From positions 806,001 to 870,000 of the forward strand of contig NZ_NEQV01000002.1 of assembly GCF_002799245.1 (NCBI RefSeq): a stretch of 64,000 nt of DNA. The letters are read 5' to 3'. Origin of the DNA: Stenotrophomonas maltophilia (lineage in GTDB: Bacteria; Pseudomonadota; Gammaproteobacteria; Xanthomonadales; Xanthomonadaceae). The notes beneath the pieces were generated by a model. It was given only the letters and a program-made list of their open reading frames with translations. It was not told where the DNA came from and did not search any database. Below, one piece after another: positions 38,533-46,501 of this stretch. The translations under genes were made by a program, and so were the position numbers. Every line of letters starts with the position of its first letter. Positions within the stretch are counted from its first letter, which is position 1.

Positions 38533-39411
38533 TCAGTGATCGCGTTCCACCGCCAGCGTTGCCAGCGCGCGCAGCGCGTCGGCCTCTTCGCCATATCCGG
38601 CCAAGGTGGCCTGCATGCGTGCGGCCAGTTCGCGCAGCTGCGCCTTCGCACCGTCCATGCCGAGCAGGGCGGGGAAGGTGCTCTTGTCCTGCGCCTGGTC
38701 CTTGCCGGCGGTCTTGCCCAGCTGTTCGGAACTGGCTTCGACATCGAGGATGTCGTCGCGTACCTGGAAGGCCAGGCCGAGTGCATCGGCGAAACTGTCG
38801 AGCTGGGCCAGCTGCGGCTCGTGGGCCTGGCCGCACAGCGCACCCATGCGCACCGCCGCGCGGATCAGTGCACCGGTCTTCAGCGCATGCATGCGGGTCA
38901 GTGCCGCCAGCGTCTGCTGCTGGCCGGTGGCATCGATGTCCAGCGCCTGGCCACCGCACATGCCGGAGGCGCCGGACGCGTGGGCCAGGGTCTGCAGGCA
39001 GGCCACGCGCAGCGTGGCGGGCAGCGGTGCATCGGCCAGCAGGCCGAAGGCACGGGTCTGCAGCGCATCGCCAGCGAGGATCGCGGTGGCTTCGTCGAAG
39101 GCGATGTGGGTGGTCGGCTTGCCGCGGCGCAGGGCGTCATCGTCCATTGCTGGCAGGTCGTCATGCACCAGCGAATAGGCGTGGATGAGCTCGACGGCCA
39201 TCGCCGCTGCGTCCAGGTGCTCCAGCGGTGCACCCAACAGGTGGCCACTGGCGTACACCAGCAGCGGGCGCATGCGCTTGCCGCCGCCCAGCACCGAATA
39301 GCGCATGGCCTGGTGCAGCCGCTGAGGTGCTTCGGCAGGCGAGGGCAGAGCGGCGTCGAGCTCGCTTTCGATACGGTCGCGCCAGCGCGCGAACTGGGCC
39401 TCAGCCGTCAT
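38533..39411 (-). CDS. ispA: Farnesyl/geranyl diphosphate synthase
   Basis: A 292-residue short-chain prenyltransferase condensing IPP and DMAPP or GPP to farnesyl diphosphate for quinones and undecaprenol. The first Asp-rich motif is [15 protein letters not shown] and the second is [32 protein letters not shown] binds substrate diphosphate. Its ATG overlaps the xseB 3' end by 11 bp, the same xseB-ispA pairing as in E. coli. No dxs gene follows here. Confidence 0.95.
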   Translation of the reverse strand: MTAEAQFARWRDRIESELDAALPSPAEAPQRLHQAMRYSVLGGGKRMRPLLVYASGHLLGAPLEHLDAAAMAVELIHAYSLVHDDLPAMDDDALRRGKPTTHIAFDEATAILAGDALQTRAFGLLADAPLPATLRVACLQTLAHASGASGMCGGQALDIDATGQQQTLAALTRMHALKTGALIRAAVRMGALCGQAHEPQLAQLDSFADALGLAFQVRDDILDVEASSEQLGKTAGKDQAQDKSTFPALLGMDGAKAQLRELAARMQATLAGYGEEADALRALATLAVERDH

Positions 39412-39661
39412 GGCTGGGCGGATCGAAAGGCTCGGCCGTTTCCGGCTGGGCCGGATCGCTGAGCAGGCGTACGCGCAGCTCTGCCTGCTCCAGTGCCTGC
39501 TGGCACTGGCGGTACAGGCCGACGCCACGTTCGTAGGCACTGAGCGACGCTTCCAGGCTCAGCTCGCCGGTTTCCATCTGCTCCACCAACTGTTCCAGTG
39601 ATTCGAGCGACTGCTCGAACTGGGCGACCGGGGAGGCGTTTTCGGGGGACTTCTTGGCCAT
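39401..39661 (-). CDS. xseB: Exonuclease VII small subunit
   Basis: An 86-residue subunit of exonuclease VII, which digests single-stranded DNA with XseA. The helical hairpin [33 protein letters not shown] is the family signature. The acidic C-terminal tail is typical. It overlaps ispA by 11 bp, so the two are translationally coupled. The partner xseA is not in the window. Confidence 0.93.
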   Translation of the reverse strand: MAKKSPENASPVAQFEQSLESLEQLVEQMETGELSLEASLSAYERGVGLYRQCQQALEQAELRVRLLSDPAQPETAEPFDPPSHDG

Positions 39662-39697
39662 GCGGCAAGTGTGGACGGGCTGCGCGCGGGGGTCAAT

Positions 39698-40984
39698 TCA
39701 CCAGCCGCCGGGACGCCACTGCAGCTGGGCATCCCGCGACTGCAACCAGGCTTGCAGAGGGGCTGCGATGACCACGTCGGCGGCGGCGAGCAGCTGCGGT
39801 CCATCGAAGACCAGCGGCAACTGGGCGCGCCGCCAGGGGGCAAGGTGTTCGCGTTGCAGGCAGTCCTTCAGTGCATGCGAATGCTGGCGGCCGGGCAGCA
39901 GGATGCGCTCGCCGCCCTCGCGTGCGCGGACCTGGAGCGGGTGGTCGAAGGCCGCGGCACCGTGCAGGCTCAGTTGGCCGCCATCGGGCAGTGCCAACGC
40001 TGCGCGCCCATCCCATTCGGCCCGCCACCCGGGAGGCAGCGCCGGCAGCTGCGCGGGCAGCAGATAGGCATGATCGCGCCATTGCTGGATGGCATGATCG
40101 TGCCAGCGCACCCGCGCCCGGCGATCATTGCCGGCCGGCAGCAGTTCATCCAGTCCCTGCTGCAGCACCGTGGCCGGCAGTGGCGCGGCACCGTGGCCGA
40201 TAACCCAGGCGCGCAGCACGCGCGCGGCGCGCCCCGGCGAGACCTGACGCAGCAGTGGCAGCGACAGCACGCGCGGTGCCACTTCCAGATGCGCGATCAG
40301 CTCGGCGTCCTCCTCGTCGAGCAGTTCGCGGGTCTGCCCGCAGTGCGTGGCGCTGCCCGCCAACGCCGCAGCGGCATGCGGCCAGCGCTGGCGCAGCAAG
40401 GGCAGCACCTGCAGGCGCAGGAAGTTGCGATCGGCATGGTCGTCGCCATTGCTGGGGTCTTCGATCCAGCTCAGCGCGTGTTCGCGCGCGTAATCGAGCA
40501 CTGCGCTGCGTGGCATCGCCAGCAGTGGCCGCCACAAAGGCTGTCCGCCCAGCTGGCTGCGTGCGGACATCGCGGCAAGGCCATCGACACCGGAACCACG
40601 CAGGGCCCGCAGCAGGAAGGTCTCGGCCTGATCGTCCTGGTGCTGCGCCAGTGCCAGCGTTTCGTCGTCGTGCAGTTCGGCCGCGAACGCTGCACGTCGC
40701 GCCTGCCGCGCCGCGCCTTCAAGGCCGAGGCCCGCGCTGATGTCGATCTGCACGCGATGCACGGCCAGTTCGACGCCCAGTGCTGCGCATTGCTGCTGGC
40801 AATGCAGCACCCAGCCGTCCGCATCGGGTTGCAGGCCATGGTGAACGTGCACCGCACGCAGCGCCGTGCCGGAGGCCTGGGCGCAGCGCCACAGCCAGTG
40901 CAGCAGCACGGTCGAGTCGACACCGCCGCTGTAGCCCACCAGCAGCGGCGCATCCAGCGGAACAAGGGCAGGGAAGGCAGTCAC
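39698..40984 (-). CDS. tilS: tRNA(Ile)-lysidine synthase TilS
   Basis: A 428-residue enzyme that attaches lysine to C34 of tRNA-Ile(CAU), changing its codon from AUG to AUA; it is essential. The P-loop SGGVDSTVLLHW is the PP-loop ATP-pyrophosphatase motif, and HVHHGLQPDADGW and QHQDDQAETFLLRALRGSG are the usual catalytic stretches. C-terminal domains with EGGERILLPGRQHSHALKDCLQ follow. The start is GTG 40984, directly preceded by a TATACT box, which suggests a leaderless mRNA. Confidence 0.93.
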   Translation of the reverse strand: MTAFPALVPLDAPLLVGYSGGVDSTVLLHWLWRCAQASGTALRAVHVHHGLQPDADGWVLHCQQQCAALGVELAVHRVQIDISAGLGLEGAARQARRAAFAAELHDDETLALAQHQDDQAETFLLRALRGSGVDGLAAMSARSQLGGQPLWRPLLAMPRSAVLDYAREHALSWIEDPSNGDDHADRNFLRLQVLPLLRQRWPHAAAALAGSATHCGQTRELLDEEDAELIAHLEVAPRVLSLPLLRQVSPGRAARVLRAWVIGHGAAPLPATVLQQGLDELLPAGNDRRARVRWHDHAIQQWRDHAYLLPAQLPALPPGWRAEWDGRAALALPDGGQLSLHGAAAFDHPLQVRAREGGERILLPGRQHSHALKDCLQREHLAPWRRAQLPLVFDGPQLLAAADVVIAAPLQAWLQSRDAQLQWRPGGW

Positions 40985-40991
40985 GGCGGCA

Positions 40992-40997
40992 AGTATA
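40992..40997 (-). promoter_or_regulatory. -10 box of tilS, possible leaderless mRNA
   Basis: On the minus strand TATACT is followed by 7 nt and then the GTG start codon, so the transcription start should be at the G of GTG. No ribosome-binding site exists. The -35 region lies in CCCCACCC-rich sequence and is not recognisable. Confidence 0.5.
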
Positions 40998-41098
40998 GGG
41001 TGGGGGGCCTTGGCAGGGCTGCGCCCTGCACCCGCAGAGGCCACGGCCACAGCAAGAGCCGAAGCAACAGCAGAAGCTGGTTTCCTGCGCGTCGGCGC

Positions 41099-41270
41099 GG
41101 TGGGTCCGGTTGCGGGGGACGCCGTAAATCCCGCTCCGCGGTCCGGCCCAGCCGCTGGCGGCTGTGCGTTCGGGCGCTTGCGAAGCAGTGCTTCGCAAGC
41201 AAAGCGCCCTCACCCCTGTAGGCTCGGTCGCGCCATCCATGGCGCTCACGCCCCCGCAACCGGACCCACC
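41099..41270. repeat. Element with perfect 20-bp inverted ends
   Basis: GGTGGGTCCGGTTGCGGGGG at 41099-41118 is exactly complementary to 41251-41270; beyond a mismatch, pairing continues for four more bases. The 172-bp element carries no gene. Its interior shares a GGGACGCCGTAAA-type core with the element at 41428-41523. Confidence 0.75.
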
Positions 41271-41311
41271 CCGCCTTCGACAGTCTTCTGCGAACTGTCG
41301 GAATTGCTTTT

Positions 41312-41352
41312 GGGGTCAGATCCGTTTTCCTGCGGAAAACGGATCTGACCCC
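41312..41352. repeat. Long perfect palindrome, copy 2 of 2
   Basis: A 19-bp perfect stem with arm GGGGTCAGATCCGTTTTCC and loop TGC. Compared with 1750-1790 the thirteenth base is G for C and its partner is C for G, so pairing is kept. Confidence 0.8.
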
Positions 41353-41379
41353 GATCTATTTCGATATCTGACAGATTTC

Positions 41380-41402
41380 ATCCACGCATGGCGTGGATCT
41401 AC
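41380..41402 (-). repeat. SMAG repeat, ATCCACGC type
   Basis: On the minus strand it reads GTAG, then ATCCACGC, CAT, GCGTGGAT. The GTAG is intact. It matches the repeats at 1705-1727 and 45457-45479. Confidence 0.75.
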
Positions 41403-41427
41403 TGGCCGCCGGAAAACTGTCGAAGGC

Positions 41428-41523
41428 GGGGTACTGTGGGTTTGCGGGGTGTGAGCCGCATGGATGCGGCGACCAAGCCCCCATGGACGGGTTTACGGCG
41501 TCCCTGCAAACCCACAGTGCCCC
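41428..41523. repeat. 96-bp element with 18-bp inverted ends
   Basis: GGGGTACTGTGGGTTTGC (41428-41445) pairs with 41506-41523, with one mismatch. Inside are GAGCCGCATGGATGCGGCGA and a TTTACGGCGTCCC core, also found inverted in the 41099-41270 element. The two may be relatives of one non-autonomous palindromic family. Confidence 0.65.
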
Positions 41524-41613
41524 GACATCCCACGGAATGCACGCCGTTGCTGTTGCTTCGGCCGTTGCCGTGGCGTCTGCAGGTGCAGGGCGCAGCCCTG
41601 CCGAACGAAACCC

Positions 41614-42159
41614 CTACTTCACCCGACGGCCCGAGCGGTCGATGCGGAACCACTCCCCGCCTTCCATCGGCGTGTGGCCTTCGGCATCCGGCGTGCCGCG
41701 GCGGCAGCCGTTGCAGACCTGGGCCACGCCGTCGCGGAATGGCCAGGCGAAATCGAAGGTGCCCGGCACCACCTGGCGGAACTTCAGATCGAAGTAGCCC
41801 ACGCGGTTGCCGACACGGCCGCGCAGCAGGCCTTCCTGCGGCGTTTCCGGGCCGTTGTCCCAGGTCAGTACCGGCAGGCTGCGGCCCTTGCGGTCGACGT
41901 AGTGGAAGCCCTGGTCGGCATACACCACAGCCAGGCCCTGGTCGTCGTAATTCAGGTCCTTCAATGTGCCGGCGCTGATCTTCGGCCGATGATCGACCAC
42001 CTCGCAGTTGGGCAGCGGCCACAACCCGTGTTCGTCGGTCAGCAGCTTGCACGCCGGTGCCTGCGCCAGCGCACTGGAACTGGCCAGTACGCCGAGCAGG
42101 GCCAGCGACCGCGCGAAGCGGCCGCGGGCGGGGGCAGGGCGGGCCTGCCGGATGATCAC
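41614..42159 (-). CDS. Secreted WG-repeat-like protein
   Basis: A 181-residue exported protein. After a 15-residue basic stretch, a hydrophobic signal (SLALLGVLASSSALAQA) ends near residue 33. The mature part repeats short beta units of WG-like type (DDQGLAVVYADQGFHYVDRKG; LLRGRVGNRVGYFDLKFRQV; PFRDGVAQVCNGCRRG). Function is unknown; WG-repeat proteins are usually binding scaffolds. The GTG start at 42159 overlaps the alkaline phosphatase stop codon (GTGA), so the two are coupled and may act together in the periplasm. Confidence 0.78.
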   Translation of the reverse strand: MIIRQARPAPARGRFARSLALLGVLASSSALAQAPACKLLTDEHGLWPLPNCEVVDHRPKISAGTLKDLNYDDQGLAVVYADQGFHYVDRKGRSLPVLTWDNGPETPQEGLLRGRVGNRVGYFDLKFRQVVPGTFDFAWPFRDGVAQVCNGCRRGTPDAEGHTPMEGGEWFRIDRSGRRVK

Positions 42160-43862
42160 TTGGCCTCGGCCTTGCGCTCGAAGGCCGTCGGTGCCGGCAG
42201 CTGCACCGGCACGCCCTTGTCATCGCAGGTGCCGGCCTGGCACAGGCGCTCGCGCAGGGCCGGGGTGGCCTGCACGATCATGTGGTAGATCGCGTTCTGT
42301 TCCAGCGTGCCGCGGATCGCCTTGCTGCCCGGGCCGCGTGCCCAGATGCCGACGTCTTCGCCACCATGCGACTCGGACTTCATCGGCACCAGCGCTTCCT
42401 GCATGTAGTCCGGATGCTCGGTGTCGACGTCGCGCAGGTTCGGGCGGCCGTTGGCCGGTTCGAAGCTGCTCGGGTTGTGCGGGTAACGCTTCGGGCCGGC
42501 CGGCTGCTGGTTGCTGGCGCCGGTATGGCCGGGGCCGTTGGCGTAGGTCAGCGTGGTGTACGGCTGGCCGCTGCCGTCCAGCGCGTAGTCCAGCTTGCCG
42601 GCGCCGTCTTCGCCCCCCTTGTCCTTCACCTTGCCCAGGATCGGGTTGCCACGTGCCGGGTAGCCGACGAAGTTCAGCGTGTGCGAGTGATCGGCGGTGA
42701 CGATGATCAGGGTGTCGTCGGCCGAGGTCAGCTCGTTGGCCACGCGCACCGCATCGGACAGGGCCACGGTCTCGGTCAGTGCACGGTAGGCGTTGCCGCT
42801 GTGGTTGGCGTGGTCGATGCGCGCGCCTTCGATCATCAGCACGTAGCCTTCCTGGTGCTTCGACAGATTCCTGATCGCTGCAGCAGTCAGTTCGGCCAGG
42901 CTCGGCTCACCGCCCGGATCCTGCGGGCGCTCGTACTCGTAGCGCATGTGGTCCGGCTCGAACAGGCCGAGGATGGCCGGTGCATTGGCCGCCGCCGCCA
43001 GCTGCTTGCTGTTCCACACGTAGGCACCCTGCGGATGCGCCTGCTGCCATTCCTGCACCAGGCTGCGGCCATCCAGGCGCTGGCCGACCTTGTCGTCGTA
43101 TTCCGGATCGCGCTCTTCCACGGTAGTGAATTCACCACGGCCGCCGCCGAGGGCGACCAGCGGGCCACGGCCGTAGCGCGAGGTCGACAGCAGCTGCTGG
43201 GCGATGTCCTTGCAGCCGGCAGCCTTGGCCGCTTCAGTCAGGTCGGTATCGTTTTCCCAGTTGCGCTCGGGCGAGTGCGCATAGGTGGCGGCCGGGGTGG
43301 CATGGGTCAGGCGCGCGGTGGACACCACGCCGGTGGCCAGGCCGGCGCTGTCGGCCAGCTGCAGCCAGGTCAACAGGCCCTTGGACAGGCTGTCGGCGCA
43401 GTCGGTGCGGCTGCCGGCGCTGACGCCGATCGCGCCCATGTGGGTCTTCACGCCGGTGGTGATGGCGGTCATGGTGCCGGCCGAATCCGGGGTCTGCGAA
43501 TCGGTGTTGTAGGTCTTGCTGAACGCCGTGGCCGGGAAGTGCTCCCACGACAGCAGGTTTTCTTCGCCCGAGCTGCCCTTCTGCTGCCCTTCGTAGATGC
43601 GTGCGGCCGCCACGGTGGTCAGGCTCATGCCGTCGCCGAGGAACAGGATGACGTTTTTAGCCTTGCCGGACATCGCGCCGTTGGCGGCGGCCTGGGATGC
43701 GCCGCTGCGATACCACCACTGCGGGGTCTCGCCGGCCGGGTGGGCGACCGGGTCGACGGCGACCTTCAGGCCGGCCGGGGCAGAGGCGGGGGTGGTGCTG
43801 GCGCAGGCGCCCAGCAGCAGGGTGGTGGCGCAGGCGGCCAACAGGGAGACGGAACGGCGCAT
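42156..43862 (-). CDS. Alkaline phosphatase (PhoA superfamily), lipoprotein
   Basis: A 568-residue periplasmic phosphomonoesterase. The lipobox L-G-A-C (about residues 16-19) predicts a lipid anchor. Metal and nucleophile motifs are intact: LFLGDGM (Asp), TPDSAGTMTA (Ser nucleophile), EGARIDHANHSGN, TADHSHTL and SESHGGEDV. A large insert (residues about 380-480) makes it longer than E. coli PhoA (471). The ATG at 43862 gives the lipobox; a longer upstream frame is rejected. A CATAAT box lies about 40 bp upstream. No Pho-box search was possible. It is coupled to the WG-like gene. Confidence 0.9.
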   Translation of the reverse strand: MRRSVSLLAACATTLLLGACASTTPASAPAGLKVAVDPVAHPAGETPQWWYRSGASQAAANGAMSGKAKNVILFLGDGMSLTTVAAARIYEGQQKGSSGEENLLSWEHFPATAFSKTYNTDSQTPDSAGTMTAITTGVKTHMGAIGVSAGSRTDCADSLSKGLLTWLQLADSAGLATGVVSTARLTHATPAATYAHSPERNWENDTDLTEAAKAAGCKDIAQQLLSTSRYGRGPLVALGGGRGEFTTVEERDPEYDDKVGQRLDGRSLVQEWQQAHPQGAYVWNSKQLAAAANAPAILGLFEPDHMRYEYERPQDPGGEPSLAELTAAAIRNLSKHQEGYVLMIEGARIDHANHSGNAYRALTETVALSDAVRVANELTSADDTLIIVTADHSHTLNFVGYPARGNPILGKVKDKGGEDGAGKLDYALDGSGQPYTTLTYANGPGHTGASNQQPAGPKRYPHNPSSFEPANGRPNLRDVDTEHPDYMQEALVPMKSESHGGEDVGIWARGPGSKAIRGTLEQNAIYHMIVQATPALRERLCQAGTCDDKGVPVQLPAPTAFERKAEAK

Positions 43863-44016
43863 GGACGCTGGGATCTCACAAACTGTAACGGGACGTTCAT
43901 TATGCCCGCCCCTGCAAGGCACGCCGATGACACACTGATTTGCCGGCCGGGCTGTCGTTCTGCGGGCCGCCTTGGGCTATCGTGCCAGCATCCCTTCCTT
44001 CCCCTCTGGATTGCCT

Positions 44017-45351
44017 ATGAAGCTGGTCTCTGCCTGGCTGCGGATTCCATTCTGGCAGCGCGTGGTCGGTGGCTTCGTGCTCGGCGCGCTGGCCGGCTGG
44101 GCGCTTGGCCCGGCCGCCGAAACGTGGTTCGGCCCGCTCGGTGAGCTGTACGTCACCCTGATCAAGATGATCGCCGTACCGCTGGTGTTCTTCGCGGTCA
44201 TCAACGCGATCTCGTCGCTGCATGGGCAGAAGTCGGTCGCCGCGCTCAGTGGCCGCACCTTCCTGTGGTTCGTGATCACCGCTGCGCTGGCGGTATGCGT
44301 CGGGCTGGGCGTGGGCACCGTGCTGCAGCCCGGCGCCGGTGGCCTGGAACTGTCGATGGCCAGCAACTATGTGCCGCGCGAAGTGCCCAGCGTGGTGCAG
44401 GTGCTGCTGGACGTGGTGCCGGCCAATGTCTTCTATGCGCTGTCCGGCATCGGCACCAAGGTCAACGCGGCCGGTGAGACCGTGCTGGCGGCCGGTCGCG
44501 GCTCGATCCTGCCGGTGATCTTCTTCGCCGGCCTGGTGGGCTTTGCCATCGTCAAGCTGGGCGAGAAGGTGACCGAGGCGCGCAAGCTGGTCGGCCAGAT
44601 GAGCGACATCATGATCCAGGTGACCCGCTTCGTGCTGGAAGTCACCCCGATCGGTACCTTCGGCCTGATCGCCGGCCTGGTCGGCAGCTACGGGTTCGAA
44701 AAGCTGCTGCCGCTGGGTCATTTCGTGCTGGCCCTGTACGTGGCCTGTGCCCTGCACATCGTGGTGGTCTACAGCGCACTGCTGCTGGCGCACGGCCTGA
44801 ACCCGCTGAAGTTCTTCCGCGGTGCGGCGCCGGGCATGCAGGTTGCGTTCGTCAGCTCGTCCAGCTTCGCGGCGATGCCGGTGGCGCTGCGTTCGATCAC
44901 CCACAACCTGGGCGTGAACAAGGACTACGGTTCGTTCGCGGTGCCGCTGGGCGCCAGCATCAAGATGGACGGCTGCGGCGCGATCTATCCGGCGCTGTGC
45001 GCGGTGTTCATCGCGCAGTACAGCGGTGTGCCGCTGACCCCGGAGCAGTACGTGGTGGTGCTGATCGCCTCGGTGCTGGGCAGCTTCGGTACGGCCGGCG
45101 TGCCGGGTACCGCGGTGATCATGGCGACGGTGGTGCTGAGCGCAGCCAACCTGCCGCTGGAGACCATCGGCTACCTGTATGCCATCGACCGCATCCTGGA
45201 CATGATGCGCACGATGACCAATGTGACGGGCCAGATGCTGGTGCCGGTGCTGGTAGCCAAGGAAACCGGGCTGCTCGACCAGGCGGTGTATGACAATCCG
45301 TCCAGCAATGTGGGCATGGACGATCCTGACCCGACACCGCCACGCGCCTGA
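44017..45351 (+). CDS. Dicarboxylate/amino acid:cation symporter (DAACS)
   Basis: A 444-residue transporter of the DAACS family (GltP/DctA/TcyP relatives), eight membrane helices plus two re-entrant hairpins. Hairpin 1 carries SSSSFAAMP. The helix-7 motif, NMDGT in Na+-coupled members, reads K316-M-D-G-C-G here, with lysine where an Asn helps bind Na+. C-terminal GTAGVPGTAVIMATVV (hairpin 2) and IDRILDMMRTMTNVTGQ are conserved. Substrate is unknown; the motif lies between GltP/DctA and the TcyP cystine type. A doubled terminator follows. Confidence 0.88.
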   Translation: MKLVSAWLRIPFWQRVVGGFVLGALAGWALGPAAETWFGPLGELYVTLIKMIAVPLVFFAVINAISSLHGQKSVAALSGRTFLWFVITAALAVCVGLGVGTVLQPGAGGLELSMASNYVPREVPSVVQVLLDVVPANVFYALSGIGTKVNAAGETVLAAGRGSILPVIFFAGLVGFAIVKLGEKVTEARKLVGQMSDIMIQVTRFVLEVTPIGTFGLIAGLVGSYGFEKLLPLGHFVLALYVACALHIVVVYSALLLAHGLNPLKFFRGAAPGMQVAFVSSSSFAAMPVALRSITHNLGVNKDYGSFAVPLGASIKMDGCGAIYPALCAVFIAQYSGVPLTPEQYVVVLIASVLGSFGTAGVPGTAVIMATVVLSAANLPLETIGYLYAIDRILDMMRTMTNVTGQMLVPVLVAKETGLLDQAVYDNPSSNVGMDDPDPTPPRA

Positions 45352-45366
45352 GGTTGCGTGGAGATG

Positions 45367-45416
45367 AAAGGCCCGCCCCGACCCGGCGGGCCTTTTGTTT
45401 GGCGGGCCTTTTGTTT
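45367..45416 (+). terminator. Terminator with a duplicated 3' arm
   Basis: AAAGGCCCGCC (45367-45377) can pair with GGCGGGCCTTT at 45385-45395. The 16 bases GGCGGGCCTTTTGTTT then repeat exactly at 45401-45416. Two alternative hairpins with T-runs therefore share one 5' arm, 15 bp after the symporter stop codon. Confidence 0.8.
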
Positions 45417-45456
45417 GGGAGATGGCTGATGCGGTGCCGGCCAAGGTGGGCCCCTG

Positions 45457-45479
45457 GTAGATCCACGCCATGCGTGGAT
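45457..45479 (+). repeat. SMAG repeat, ATCCACGC type
   Basis: GTAG followed by ATCCACGC-CAT-GCGTGGAT. The stem is perfect and identical to those at 1709-1727 and 41380-41398. Confidence 0.8.
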
Positions 45480-45530
45480 GGAGAGTGCCGGCCAGGGGCG
45501 GCAGCTACCCACACCCATTGCGGGTCCAAC

Positions 45531-45557
45531 AAAAAAGCCGCTGCAGGGCAGCGGCTT
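45531..45557 (-). terminator. Terminator of the first NlpC/P60 gene
   Basis: Stem AAAGCCGCTGC/GCAGCGGCTTT with a 3-nt loop, 11 bp perfect, running into six T residues on the minus strand. It lies 40 bp past the stop codon of the minus-strand gene. Confidence 0.9.
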
Positions 45558-45596
45558 TAGCTTTGCGTATCGGGCGGCGCTGCGGCGCCGGCGGGG

Positions 45597-46370
45597 TCAG
45601 AGGTCGACCCGGCGGGCCTGCATGAACTTGTTGCCCCAGTAGCCACTGAGCAGGGTGTCCACGCGAACGTCCTTGCCCGAGCTCGGCGCGTGCAGGAAGC
45701 GGCCATCGCCGACATAGATGCCGACGTGGTCGACGCGGCCCTTGCGGCCGAAGAAGACCAGGTCTCCCGCAGCCAGTGCGGTGCGGTCGTTGATCAGTTC
45801 GGCGTTGTCATCGTGGGCCATCTCGCGCGAGACGCGCGGCAGCTCGATGCCCAGGGCCGAGCGGAACACATAGCCGACCAGGCCGCTGCAGTCGAAACCG
45901 CTGTCCGGGTTGCTGCCACCCCAACGGTACGGGGTGCCCAGCAGGGTCATCGCGCGGCGCAGCAGCGACTGCACCTTGCCGTTGTCGGCGGCGGTGCCGA
46001 CAACGCTGCCATTGGCGGCGCTGCTGGTGTCGTAGTTGGCGAGCAGGCGGCTGAGGTCACCGGCCACAACGGCCGAGCGGTCCATCAGCGGAATGGTGTC
46101 GTTGGCGGCCAGGTGCGGCAGCAGGGCAGCCAGCGTGGCGGTGGCGGCGGCATCGACGCGGCTGCGCTGCGGAGCGGCAGCCTCGGCCTTGGCGGCCGGT
46201 CGGGCGGTGCTCTCGGCCACGGGGGCCGGGGGCACATCGGAACGGTTCGGAGCAGTCTGCGACCAGGCCGGAAGGCTGGTCAGACACAGTGCCAGGCCAA
46301 GCAACAGCGGGCGGGCACTACGTGAAGATACGGAAGTCTGGCCTTCGCTTTTCAGGTCGTCAGTCGTCAC
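45597..46370 (-). CDS. Exported C40 (NlpC/P60) peptidoglycan hydrolase
   Basis: A 257-residue cell-wall endopeptidase. An N-terminal basic stretch and signal sequence (about 1-38) and an Ala/Pro-rich linker lead to the NlpC/P60 domain (about 135-257). The catalytic Cys is in NPDSGFDCSGLVGYVF, the His in RVDHVGIYVGDGRFLHAPSSG. The family cuts D-Glu to diamino-acid bonds in peptide stems. The start is GTG 46370, without a ribosome site. The 131-bp gap upstream is AT-rich and probably holds the promoter. Confidence 0.9.
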   Translation of the reverse strand: MTTDDLKSEGQTSVSSRSARPLLLGLALCLTSLPAWSQTAPNRSDVPPAPVAESTARPAAKAEAAAPQRSRVDAAATATLAALLPHLAANDTIPLMDRSAVVAGDLSRLLANYDTSSAANGSVVGTAADNGKVQSLLRRAMTLLGTPYRWGGSNPDSGFDCSGLVGYVFRSALGIELPRVSREMAHDDNAELINDRTALAAGDLVFFGRKGRVDHVGIYVGDGRFLHAPSSGKDVRVDTLLSGYWGNKFMQARRVDL

Positions 46371-46501
46371 GCGTCGGTCACAGGAAAAAAACGATGGGGC
46401 ATCATGCCCTGTAAAAGCGGCAATAAGTTAAAAATTCCGTTAGTAAACCGTTAGTTTCAGGGTGATGGTCGTCACAGTTTTGAACATATCGCCTGTTCAT
46501 T

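Larger units (their letters stand above)
41012..41602. repeat. Outer inverted-repeat pair (55-61 bp arms)
   Basis: The left arm (41012-41072) starts GGCAGGGCTGCGCCCTGCAC. The right arm (41548-41602) is its near-complement, with a 6-bp difference in the middle and a few substitutions. Both arms begin with the same GCAGGGC-TGC-GCCCTGC hairpin. They enclose 475 bp. Confidence 0.75.
40985..41613. other. Gene-free 629-bp block of nested palindromes
   Basis: No credible gene lies between tilS and the WG-like gene. The block contains, from outside in, the 41012-41072 / 41548-41602 inverted pair, the 41099-41118 / 41251-41270 pair, the long palindrome at 41312-41352, a GTAG repeat at 41380-41402, and the 41428-41445 / 41506-41523 pair. 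Open frames in it are GC-rich shadows. Both flanking genes are on the minus strand. Confidence 0.75.

Noticed and set aside
41164..41613. Short open frames in the palindrome block
   Set aside because: They run across several inverted repeats, lack start signals and have no recognisable domain.
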